From the NCBI GenBank assembly GCA_964473485.1, contig CAYYPH010000002.1, positions 1 to 64,000 of the forward strand: a stretch of DNA of 64,000 nucleotides. The letters are read 5' to 3'. A model generated the notes under the pieces. It did no database searches and had not been told where the DNA came from. It saw only the letters and a program-made list of their open reading frames with translations. This document shows, in pieces, positions 25,154-33,134 of the stretch (within the stretch, counting starts at the first letter, position 1; every line of letters begins with the position of its first letter). The DNA is from CAIVAT01 sp964473485. GTDB taxonomy: Bacteria; Bacteroidota; Bacteroidia; Bacteroidales; FEN-979. The position numbers were made by a program, and so were the translations under genes.

Positions 25154-25243
25154 CAAATATACGAAATAATTTTCAATTAATATAATATATTTGCTTATTT
25201 ATTTAAATTTAATTACACAATATACATCAAATATATTTGCTTA
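25154..25243. promoter_or_regulatory. Divergent promoter and candidate operator with 14-mer direct repeat
   Basis: AT-rich intergenic region between divergent genes. The exact 14-mer AATATATTTGCTTA occurs at 25,184-25,197 and again at 25,230-25,243, 46 bp apart. TATATTTG within it fits the Bacteroidetes -7 box for the plus-strand HTH gene (25,232-25,239), and TATATTTG on the minus strand at 25,154-25,161 serves the other side. The repeats are natural candidates for binding by the adjacent HTH protein. Confidence 0.55.
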
Positions 25244-25264
25244 CTATTATAATATTTTGTACCT

Positions 25265-25567
25265 TTGAAACCAGAAAGAAAACTAAATAGGCTGGCTGAG
25301 ATTCTTGAGGGGCAGGGCCGCAGTCAAAAATGGCTGAGCAAGCAGTTAAACGTCAGCCACATAACGGTGAATAAGTACTGCCTGAACTTGGCCCAGCCAA
25401 CGGTGGAAGGACTTTACCAGATTGCCACGGTGCTTGGAATTGATGTGGGGGATTTGCTTATCAAGAATCTAAAAATCAATCCCAAGAAAACACCAAGAAC
25501 GAGAAAGGATGCACGAAGAAAACCAGATAAAGGAACTGATAACTCAGACCCTGACGCTCCGCAATAA
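25265..25567 (+). CDS. XRE-family HTH transcriptional regulator
   Basis: 100 aa. LAEILEGQGRSQKWLSKQLNVSHITVNKYC is a Cro/CI helix-turn-helix, followed by VEGLYQIATVLGIDVGDLL and a basic, disordered tail (KKTPRTRKDARRKPDKG). The start codon is TTG at 25,265, about 30 bp after a TATATTTG promoter element. It overlaps the next gene by 59 bp. It is related to the small regulator of the BREX operon. It probably represses its own divergent promoter region. Confidence 0.8.
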   Translation: MKPERKLNRLAEILEGQGRSQKWLSKQLNVSHITVNKYCLNLAQPTVEGLYQIATVLGIDVGDLLIKNLKINPKKTPRTRKDARRKPDKGTDNSDPDAPQ

Positions 25568-26255
25568 AATCAACCAATACGGAGGGGCCGAGGAAAACCC
25601 AGTTCTATGGTTGAGGTACCAATCATTAAAATCAGACATCCTTTTTGCTTTCAAACTTCCGCCACTTTCCGTTTTCCAAAACATTATCGATAATCCCTCA
25701 GTTCTGGACTTTCCATTGTTAAAGTTAACAGTGGCAAGGTTTCAGCGTGCTGGATATGTCAGAAAACTCAATGAGGTGCTTGCCGATATTGGGATTCCCG
25801 CTCTATCATCACCTGATTACTCAGAAATATGCCAGTATGAGAAGGAGGCAACCACAGTATACAACGAATTGAGAATTAAATCAAAAGAGTTTGCTGATTC
25901 CAAAAATTTGACCTACAAACAAATCTTTGAGGGGAACATGGATGGGGATTTAACCATTGAGGACGCTCTTTGGTTATCAGGGTACCAAGATAACGCATAC
26001 AGTCGGTTTTTAATTCAGGTGCTCTATGCTGGGGGGTACATCAACAGAAAGCAACTTGAAAGGGAACTCTTCCACTCTCACCGAAATGGTGGCAACAGGA
26101 GGAGGTTTTTCCAATTGATGCTTTCATCACAATTCCTGATCCAGCGTCAGGAATCAGCCTTTGTGTTGGAAGAATTGTTTGAGTTTCGATATGCCAAGGA
26201 TTTCCTGCGGTGGCAGGATTGTGGATTTAATCTATGGTCCAAAAAAGAGAATTAG
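25509..26255 (+). CDS. Hypothetical protein downstream of the HTH regulator
   Basis: Unrecognised 248-aa soluble, mainly helical protein. Segments include NPVLWLRYQSLKSDILFAFK, TIEDALWLSGYQDNAYSRF and a C-terminal RRRFFQLMLSSQFLIQRQ with basic character. The reading frame overlaps the end of the HTH gene by 59 bp in another frame, indicating cotranscription. It is the last gene before the long empty stretch next to tRNA-Pro. Confidence 0.55.
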   Translation: MHEENQIKELITQTLTLRNKINQYGGAEENPVLWLRYQSLKSDILFAFKLPPLSVFQNIIDNPSVLDFPLLKLTVARFQRAGYVRKLNEVLADIGIPALSSPDYSEICQYEKEATTVYNELRIKSKEFADSKNLTYKQIFEGNMDGDLTIEDALWLSGYQDNAYSRFLIQVLYAGGYINRKQLERELFHSHRNGGNRRRFFQLMLSSQFLIQRQESAFVLEELFEFRYAKDFLRWQDCGFNLWSKKEN

Positions 26256-26900
26256 GAAACTATTTCTGTGCCACCATCCTACATTGCTACGTAAATAAGC
26301 ATTACAAGGATACCGAGAATCTTTTTAATTTATCTTTCTGATTACATTTAATTATTTGCCTGATTATCAAACGATTGAATTGATATAATAATATTAAATT
26401 GATTAACAAATACTTAGTACTTGTTCATTCACACTTTATTGAGGTGAATTAGAATTATTGCCACTGGGGGGAGGGGGGGTAGCCCAAGTATCCCCTATAT
26501 AGTGCTGGGGGCTCCCAGAATATGAGGGGGCCAAATACACTAACATTCATATGGTCCAAAAATTTTTGGGGAAAAATTTCTTGGAATATGTGGAACCCTG
26601 TTGCCTGATTGTTTGAAAATGAGGACTGGATTTTTGGGCTCAGAAACACGACCCCGTTTTCAATGGCGATCGAAATTCTGGAAAAAATTTTTTGGGAAAA
26701 TTTACTTGGGAAGTTAAAGTCTATATCAACTCTCGTTTGTTTCTTCAATAAATCGGAAAACGCCCCCAGTTATACAATTTAAATATGTATAGTTAATGAT
26801 TAATGTTATGGACTGAAATTACTTAGGAAGGAGGAAAAAAATTGACTTTATATACGAAAAAGGCCTGCAAACTTTATTACGGATTTTATTACGTAATAAA
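26256..26900. other. Gene-poor island end with G-rich tract
   Basis: About 645 bp with no convincing gene. It is mostly AT-rich, but includes GGGGGGAGGGGGGG at 26,466-26,479 and several further G-runs to about 26,530. A 97-codon minus-strand open frame (26,455-26,748) has abnormal composition and no promoter and I do not call it. This stretch is where an attachment site or remnant of the integrating element would be expected. Confidence 0.5.
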
Positions 26901-26933
26901 AATGGGCTGTAAATGATTGATTTACAGCCCATT
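26901..26933 (-). terminator. Terminator of the tRNA-Pro transcript
   Basis: Perfect 14-bp stem: AATGGGCTGTAAAT (26,901-26,914) and its complement (26,920-26,933) with a 5-base loop. On the minus strand it is followed by TTTTTATTACG. It lies 14 bp beyond the 3' end of the tRNA. Confidence 0.85.
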
Positions 26934-26946
26934 CATTTTCTAAAAG

Positions 26947-27020
26947 TCGGGGCGAGAAGACTCGAACTTCCGACCCCTTGCACCCCATGCAAGTACGCTA
27001 GCCAACTGCGCCACGCCCCG
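26947..27020 (-). tRNA. tRNA-Pro(GGG)
   Basis: 74-nt cloverleaf on the minus strand. Acceptor CGGGGCG/CGCCCCG, D-arm with AGTTGGCTAG, anticodon stem CTTGC/GCAAG with loop ATGGGGT (anticodon GGG), T-loop TTCGAGT. The CCA end is not encoded. A terminator follows. The 3' end points toward the accessory island, making it a likely integration site. Confidence 0.95.
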
Positions 27021-27227
27021 ATTCAACCCGGATTGAAATCCAAATTGAGGCTGCAAATTTAAACTTTTTTTTCGTTTACACAACGCATGGTTGCGAATAC
27101 AACAGATTTTATCGATGGTGGTTGGAAGTCAAGGCGGCTGTAATTTACGATTACCATGAGTTACGATTGACGATTTATTGCAGGAATGGCATTTTGCCGG
27201 ACCATCAACTGGATGGATACTTTTTCC

Positions 27228-27235
27228 TAAATTTG
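27228..27235 (+). promoter_or_regulatory. TAnnTTTG -7 element of trxB
   Basis: TAAATTTG, matching the Bacteroidetes -7 consensus, ends 22 bp before the ATG at 27,258. No good -33 TTTG is seen at the usual spacing. Confidence 0.5.
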
Positions 27236-27257
27236 CAGTTCTAAAACTTTGAAAACA

Positions 27258-28193
27258 ATGAGTGAAAATATTGAGAAAGTCCGGTGCCTGATCATCGGCT
27301 CCGGCCCAGCAGGTTACACTGCCGCCATTTACGCCGCACGCGCTGACCTTAAGCCGGTTATGTACCAGGGAATGCAACCTGGCGGACAATTGACCATCAC
27401 TACCGAAGTGGAGAACTTCCCAGGCTATCCCAAGGGGATCACCGGCCCGGAAATGATGGAGGAATTCAAGCAACAGGCCGAACGGTTCGGCACCGACATC
27501 CGGTTTGGCGTTGTGACGGAGGTCGATTTTTCGAAACGGCCCTTCACGGTCAAAGCCGATGACGGAAAAACCCTTGAAGCGGAAACAGTGATCATCGCCA
27601 CAGGCGCCTCGGCCAAATGGCTGGGACTGGAATCGGAAAAACATTACATGGGAATGGGCGTTTCGGGATGTGCTACCTGCGACGGATTCTTTTACCGCGG
27701 CAAGGATGTGGCCATCGTCGGGGGAGGGGATACTGCCGCCGAAGAGGCCACCTACCTGGCAAAGCTTTGCAAAAAGGTTTACATGATCCACAGGCGCAAC
27801 GAGCTTCGCGCTTCCAAGGCCATGCAGCACAAGGTGCTGAACACTGCCAACATCGAGATGGTTTGGAATAGCGTCCCGGAAGAGGTGCTGGGCGATTCGG
27901 GCGGGGTGACCGGTGTAAGGGTCAGAAATGTGGCAACCGGAGAATCGAGAGATCTTGATGTCTTCGGATTTTTCGTGGCCATCGGACATACTCCCAATAC
28001 CGACATCTTTGCGGGTCAACTGGAACTGGATGATCAGAAGTATGTGAAAACCAAACCTGGAACCACTCAGACCAGTGTCCCGGGTGTGTACGCTGCCGGC
28101 GACGTGCAGGATCACTATTACCGCCAGGCCATCACCGCCGCCGGAACAGGTTGCATGGCAGCCATCGAGGCAGAGCGGTTTCTGGCCAGTTAA
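27258..28193 (+). CDS. trxB: Thioredoxin reductase
   Basis: 311 aa from the ATG at 27,258 (a TTG nine bases upstream is possible but less likely). The FAD-binding GSGPAGYTAAIYAAR is near the N-terminus, the redox-active CATCDGFFYRG near residue 134, the NADPH-binding GGGDTAAEEATYL next, and a C-terminal FAD motif AAGDVQD. It reduces thioredoxin with NADPH in the cytoplasm. First gene of the core region to the right of tRNA-Pro; GC content and codon use differ clearly from the island. Confidence 0.95.
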   Translation: MSENIEKVRCLIIGSGPAGYTAAIYAARADLKPVMYQGMQPGGQLTITTEVENFPGYPKGITGPEMMEEFKQQAERFGTDIRFGVVTEVDFSKRPFTVKADDGKTLEAETVIIATGASAKWLGLESEKHYMGMGVSGCATCDGFFYRGKDVAIVGGGDTAAEEATYLAKLCKKVYMIHRRNELRASKAMQHKVLNTANIEMVWNSVPEEVLGDSGGVTGVRVRNVATGESRDLDVFGFFVAIGHTPNTDIFAGQLELDDQKYVKTKPGTTQTSVPGVYAAGDVQDHYYRQAITAAGTGCMAAIEAERFLAS

Positions 28194-28195
28194 TG

Positions 28196-28290
28196 GATTG
28201 AGTGAATGAGAGAATGAGTGAATGAGTGAATGAGTGATTTTCCCTATTCGCTAATCACTAATCCCTTATTTTGAATTTTGACTTTTCATT
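28196..28290. repeat. Intergenic word repeats (GAATGAGT, TTCGCTAATCACTAATC, TTTTGAATTTTGA)
   Basis: After trxB come four GAATGAGT/GAATGAGA units, then TTCGCTAATCACTAATCCC and TTATTTTGAATTTTGACTTTTC. The same words recur near pckG, in purL and in alaS, so they form a genome-wide low-complexity repeat family rather than a regulatory site unique to purL. Confidence 0.7.
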
Positions 28291-28314
28291 TATTGCCTTC
28301 CTAATCACAAAATA

Positions 28315-31300
28315 ATGATCACCTTTTTCAGGAACCAGACGGTTTTATACGCTGTTGAGAGCAGCGGAAAGATCAGTGAATCGGATACCCAAAAACTGAA
28401 ATGGCTCTTCGGCGATGCGGAATGTATCGCCGAACCCGTTTTAAAAGGCACCTTCATCGGCCCCCGCCGCGAAATGATTACCCCCTGGAGCACCAATGCG
28501 GTTGAGATCACGCAGAACATGGGGATCTCCGGGATAATACGGATAGAGGAGTTTGAAATTCAAAATTCAAAGTTCAAAATTGGCTCCGCCGAGCTCCGCT
28601 TCGCTCCGGTTCAAAGTTCAAAATTCAAAGTTCAAAATCAAGGTTTGGAATTTGGGAGTGCTCCTGCTCATGACGACGAAACCCCAGACCCAGATTCAAT
28701 TGTCAATTCTTTCGATCCCATGCTTCAGCACCGCTACGATGGGCTGGACCAGGAGATATTCCACATCCGTCACCAGCCTGACCCGGTGATGTTTATTGAG
28801 GACATCGCCGCGTATAACAGGCAGGAAGGGCTTGCCCTGAGCGATGAAGAGATCGCTTACCTGATTGGTCTGACCCACAAATTGAACCGGAAACTCACGG
28901 ACAGCGAGGTCTTTGGATTTTCGCAGGTGAACTCGGAACACTGCCGGCACAAGATCTTCAACGGCACTTTTATCATCGACGGCAAGGAGATGCCCGATTC
29001 GCTGTTTGCCCTGATCAAAAAAACAGCGAAGGAACATCCCAATTTCCTCGTTTCGGCCTATAAAGATAATGTTGCTTTCATCATGGGCCCTGAAATTGAG
29101 CAGTTTGCGCCGTTAAAACAAAATGTGGCAGACTTCTTCACCATCCGCGACATCAGTTCAGTAATCTCACTGAAAGCCGAGACACATAACTTCCCGACTA
29201 CCGTGGAACCGTTCAACGGCGCAGCGACCGGCTCCGGCGGTGAGATCCGCGACCGGATGGCGGGCGGAAAGGGCAGCATCCCCATGGCCGGAACGGCTGT
29301 TTACATGACCTCTTACCCCCGTCTGGAGGGGGGGCGTTCGTGGGAGATCGACCAGGAACCGCGGCCCTGGCTATATAAAACGCCCGGGGAGATCCTGATC
29401 AAGGCCTCGAACGGCGCCAGCGACTTCGGCAACAAGTTCGGCCAACCTCTGATCTGTGGTTCGGTTTATACTTTTGAACACGAGGAGAACGGGAAGATAT
29501 TCGGATTCGACAAAGTGATCATGCTGGCCGGCGGAATTGGTTACGCCAGGAGATCAGACAGCCTGAAAGAAAATCCTGAAGGCGGCCAGCACATCATCGT
29601 CATGGGAGGCGATAACTACCGGATCGGGATGGGTGGGGGAGCCGTTTCATCGGTGGCAACCGGGGAGTACGGCAATGCCATCGAACTGAATGCGGTTCAG
29701 CGATCCAATCCCGAAATGCAGAAACGTGTCTTTAACGCCATCAGGGCCATGACCGAAATGGAGGTGAATCCAATCGTTTCCATTCATGACCATGGAGCCG
29801 GCGGACACCTGAACTCATTGTCGGAACTCGTTGAAAACACTGGCGGAACCATTGACATTCAGGCATTGCCGGTTGGAGATCAGACGCTGTCGGCCCGGGA
29901 GATCATCAGCAACGAATCGCAGGAAAGAATGGGACTGGTGATCAAAGATAAAGACCTGTCGCTGCTTGAAGAGGTTGCCCACCGGGAACGCGCCCCGATT
30001 TATGAGGCCGGCCGGACCACGGCTGACCATCAGCTCGTATTCAGGGATAAGACCGCTGCATCCAATCCCATCGACCTGAAGCTGGAAGATTTCTTTGGAA
30101 AACCGCCGAAAACCATCATCCGCGACAAATCGATCCCGACGATCTATTCGCAGCTTACCTATGATCAGCGACTGACTGGCGAATATCTGGAAAAGGTCCT
30201 GCAGCTCGAAGCCGTCGCCTGCAAAGATTGGCTCACCAACAAGGTTGACCGTGCAGTCTCGGGAAAAATAGCCATGCAACAGTCCTGCGGCGAGACCCAG
30301 CTTCCGCTCAACAACCTGGGGGTGGTTGCACTCGATTACCATGGCGTAAAAGGCATTGCCACATCCATCGGGCATGCACCGGCCGCCGCGCTGATCGATC
30401 CGGTTGCCGGCTCCCGTCTCGCCATTGCCGAAGCGTTGACCAATATTATCTGGGCGCCGCTGACGCATGGATTGAAAGGCATATCGCTTTCGGCCAACTG
30501 GATGTGGCCCTGTAAGAATCCGGGCGAAGATGCACGGTTGTATGCCGCGGTCAAGGCGGTGAGCGATTTCGCCATTGAGCTTGGGATCAACATTCCCACT
30601 GGTAAAGACTCCCTTTCGATGACCCAGAAATATCCTGGCGGGAAAGTGGTTTACAGTCCGGGCACTGTGATCATCTCTGCCGTTGCCGAAGTTTCAGATG
30701 TAAAGCGGGTGATCAGTCCTGTTTTAATGGACGATCCGGATTCACAACTGCTCTATATCGGCTTTTCGCGCGATTCCATGAAACTGGGAGGAAGCAGCTT
30801 CGCACAGGTGGTCAACGCGTTGGGCAACGAAGCGCCCACCGTGAAGGATTCCGCCTACTTCATCAGGGTTTTTGAAGCTGTTCAGGAGCTGATCGGCAGC
30901 GGTCTCATCATCGCGGGACATGATGTATCGGCCGGAGGCCTGATCACCACCCTTCTGGAAATGTGCTTTGCCGCCCGGGGGATCGGCATCGACGCTGATC
31001 TTTCGCTGATTGAAGATCGCGACAGCATCCGGTTGCTTTTCAGCGAAAACCCGGGAATCGTGGTCCAGGTGAAAGATATTGAACGGATCCGCGAGATCTT
31101 CAAATTGGCCCGCGTGGAGTTTATCCCGATCGGAACAATCTGCCATGAACGAACCATCAGTGTGACCAACGGCTTCGACAATCATTCGTTTGATATTGAT
31201 TCACTGAGAGATGTCTGGTTCCGCACCTCCTATCTGCTCGACCGGAAGCAAAGCGGCGATGATCTTGCCCTGAAGCGATTCATGAATTATAAACAGCAAC

Positions 31301-32187
31301 CACTCAGGTTCAGATTCAACTCATCGTTCACGGGTCTTTTCGAACAATATGCCATTAATCCGAAACGAAGAACCCCGTCGGGTGTGAAGGCCGCCATCAT
31401 CCGCGAAAAGGGGGTGAACCGCGACCGGGATATGGCCTGGGCGCTCTACCTGGCTGGTTTCGACGTCAAGGACATTCACATGACCGACCTGATCTCGGGG
31501 CGTGAAACCCTTGAAGATGTTAACATGATCGCCTTTGTGGGAGGTTTTTCCAATTCCGACGTGCTGGGTTCGGCCAAAGGATGGGCCGGGGCGTTTCTCT
31601 TCAACGAAAAGGCCAACCTGGCGCTTACCAGGTATTTTGAACGCGCCGACACCCTCAGCCTTGGCGTCTGCAACGGTTGCCAGTTGCTGGTGGAACTCGG
31701 GCTGATCTATCCCGGATTATACAGCCGGGATCTAAAACAAAACAACCATCCGAAAATGTCGTGGAACGATTCGCACAAATATGAGTGCACCTTTGTGGGT
31801 GTCGACATCCTTGAAAATCATTCGGTGATGCTGCACTCGCTGGCCGGATCGAAACTCGGTATCTGGGTGGCCCATGGCGAAGGGAAGTTCAACTTCAAAG
31901 GTAAAGAAGAGCTGTATCACATTCCTGCAAAGTTCAGTTACCATGAATACCCGGGAAATCCCAACGGTTCGCAGTTCGACGCAGCCTGCATCGCATCGCA
32001 TGATGGCAGACATCTTGCAATCATGCCCCACCTTGAAGATTCGGTGTTGCCCTGGCAATGGGCCCACTACCCGGCCGACAGGATGAAGGATGAAGTGACA
32101 CCCTGGATCGAAGCGTTTGTAAATGCACGGGAGTGGATCGCTGGAATTCAAAATTCAAATGTCAAAATTCAAATGTCAAAATTCTAA
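28315..32187 (+). CDS. purL: Phosphoribosylformylglycinamidine synthase, single-chain
   Basis: 1290 aa, the long PurL combining the synthetase and a C-terminal glutamine amidotransferase. It makes FGAM from FGAR, glutamine and ATP in purine synthesis. FGAM synthetase motifs include SQVNSEHCRHKIFNG, KAETHNFPTTVEPFNGAATGSGGEIRD and GAGGHLNSLSE. The amidotransferase has GVCNGCQLL (nucleophile Cys) and a late His/Glu region. Two odd features: residues 80-114 are encoded by an intergenic-type repeat (28,554-28,655), and the last 15 or so residues and the stop codon by another (32,142-32,190). Both keep the frame open. Confidence 0.97.
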   Translation: MITFFRNQTVLYAVESSGKISESDTQKLKWLFGDAECIAEPVLKGTFIGPRREMITPWSTNAVEITQNMGISGIIRIEEFEIQNSKFKIGSAELRFAPVQSSKFKVQNQGLEFGSAPAHDDETPDPDSIVNSFDPMLQHRYDGLDQEIFHIRHQPDPVMFIEDIAAYNRQEGLALSDEEIAYLIGLTHKLNRKLTDSEVFGFSQVNSEHCRHKIFNGTFIIDGKEMPDSLFALIKKTAKEHPNFLVSAYKDNVAFIMGPEIEQFAPLKQNVADFFTIRDISSVISLKAETHNFPTTVEPFNGAATGSGGEIRDRMAGGKGSIPMAGTAVYMTSYPRLEGGRSWEIDQEPRPWLYKTPGEILIKASNGASDFGNKFGQPLICGSVYTFEHEENGKIFGFDKVIMLAGGIGYARRSDSLKENPEGGQHIIVMGGDNYRIGMGGGAVSSVATGEYGNAIELNAVQRSNPEMQKRVFNAIRAMTEMEVNPIVSIHDHGAGGHLNSLSELVENTGGTIDIQALPVGDQTLSAREIISNESQERMGLVIKDKDLSLLEEVAHRERAPIYEAGRTTADHQLVFRDKTAASNPIDLKLEDFFGKPPKTIIRDKSIPTIYSQLTYDQRLTGEYLEKVLQLEAVACKDWLTNKVDRAVSGKIAMQQSCGETQLPLNNLGVVALDYHGVKGIATSIGHAPAAALIDPVAGSRLAIAEALTNIIWAPLTHGLKGISLSANWMWPCKNPGEDARLYAAVKAVSDFAIELGINIPTGKDSLSMTQKYPGGKVVYSPGTVIISAVAEVSDVKRVISPVLMDDPDSQLLYIGFSRDSMKLGGSSFAQVVNALGNEAPTVKDSAYFIRVFEAVQELIGSGLIIAGHDVSAGGLITTLLEMCFAARGIGIDADLSLIEDRDSIRLLFSENPGIVVQVKDIERIREIFKLARVEFIPIGTICHERTISVTNGFDNHSFDIDSLRDVWFRTSYLLDRKQSGDDLALKRFMNYKQQPLRFRFNSSFTGLFEQYAINPKRRTPSGVKAAIIREKGVNRDRDMAWALYLAGFDVKDIHMTDLISGRETLEDVNMIAFVGGFSNSDVLGSAKGWAGAFLFNEKANLALTRYFERADTLSLGVCNGCQLLVELGLIYPGLYSRDLKQNNHPKMSWNDSHKYECTFVGVDILENHSVMLHSLAGSKLGIWVAHGEGKFNFKGKEELYHIPAKFSYHEYPGNPNGSQFDAACIASHDGRHLAIMPHLEDSVLPWQWAHYPADRMKDEVTPWIEAFVNAREWIAGIQNSNVKIQMSKF
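28554..28655 (+). repeat. Low-complexity repeat inside purL
   Basis: Seven or so units of TTCAAA/TTCAAAATTC type interrupted by a GC-rich block with three CTCCGC words (28,581-28,609). It encodes QNSKFKIGSAELRFAPVQSS and neighbours between two conserved parts of the PurL N-terminal region, where such a sequence is not expected. Confidence 0.8.
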
Positions 32188-32190
32188 ATT
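32142..32190 (+). repeat. Low-complexity repeat forming the 3' end of purL
   Basis: Alternating AATTCAAA and TGTCAAA units encode QNSNVKIQMSKF and supply the stop codon TAA at 32,185-32,187. The original C-terminus of PurL has evidently been replaced or extended by repeat DNA. Confidence 0.75.
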
Positions 32191-32240
32191 TAATAGTATA
32201 AGGAGAGCCAGTTGATTATACTTTCAATTGATTTTACAAA

Positions 32241-33002
32241 ATGAAAAAGACGATCCTGATCACCGGCGCCACGAGCGGTTTTGGTGCGGCCATCGCACGG
32301 CGGTTCGCGCAGGCGCAGCACAGACTGATCCTCACCGGCAGGAGGGAGCATCTCCTGGATGAACTGACAAAGGAGCTGATCAATAACTGGAGTGTGGAGG
32401 TTTTTCCATTGATGTTTGATGTCAGGAAGCACAAACAGGTGGAGGAGGCCATTGAGACGCTTCCCGAGAACTGGCGAAAGATCGATGTGCTGATCAACAA
32501 TGCCGGGCTCGCGGTTGGGCTGGATCCCATCCACAAAGGCGTGGTGGATGACTGGGAAAGGATGATCGATACAAACATCAAGGGATTGCTTTACATGACG
32601 AGGGCGGTTGCCCCGCTGATGGTGGAGCGGAACCACGGGCACATCATCAACATAGGATCCATCGCGGGAAAAGAGATCTACCCGATGGGCAATGTTTACA
32701 GCGGGTCGAAATTCGCGGTGGATGCGATCAGCAAAGGGACCCGTGTCGACCTGCTGCCGCACAACATAAAGGTGACCCACATTGCGCCGGGGGCTGCCAA
32801 CACTGAATTTTCCATGGTCAGGTTCAAGGGCGACAAAGCCAGGGCCGAGTCAGTCTACCATGGTTTCAAACCCCTTCTTGCCGAGGACGTGGCTGAGGCG
32901 GTTTATTACGTCACCACCCTTCCCGAACATGTCAATATCAACGAACTGGTGATCATGCCTACGGCACAGGCCAGCGCCGTGCATTTTCACAAAAAAACCT
33001 GA
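32241..33002 (+). CDS. SDR-family NAD(P)-dependent oxidoreductase
   Basis: 253 aa classical short-chain dehydrogenase of the YdfG type. TGATSGFG (residues 8-15) is the nucleotide-binding loop, NNAG near residue 89 the structural motif, INIGSIAG has the catalytic Ser, and YSGSK the catalytic Tyr and Lys. E. coli YdfG acts on 3-hydroxy acids such as serine and L-allo-threonine; the substrate here is not determined by sequence. Lies 53 bp after purL. Confidence 0.9.
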   Translation: MKKTILITGATSGFGAAIARRFAQAQHRLILTGRREHLLDELTKELINNWSVEVFPLMFDVRKHKQVEEAIETLPENWRKIDVLINNAGLAVGLDPIHKGVVDDWERMIDTNIKGLLYMTRAVAPLMVERNHGHIINIGSIAGKEIYPMGNVYSGSKFAVDAISKGTRVDLLPHNIKVTHIAPGAANTEFSMVRFKGDKARAESVYHGFKPLLAEDVAEAVYYVTTLPEHVNINELVIMPTAQASAVHFHKKT

Positions 33003-33134
33003 TCGCCGGTGGCCTTCATGTCTTTGATCATTCCACGAATTTGCCCCTAATCTGGTTCAGCATTTCACATTTTATCGTATTATTGCACATTTTTCGCAAT
33101 AACCTGATCTTTATCTCAATTAACCCGAAATGTT

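Noticed and set aside
26455..26748. 97-codon open frame on the minus strand beside tRNA-Pro
   Set aside because: It crosses the G-rich tract, has unnatural composition (runs of Pro/Gly-type codons), no promoter and no recognisable family.
27129..28115. 328-codon open frame antisense to trxB
   Set aside because: Shadow of the high-GC trxB coding sequence; the product has no recognisable domain and trxB is certain.
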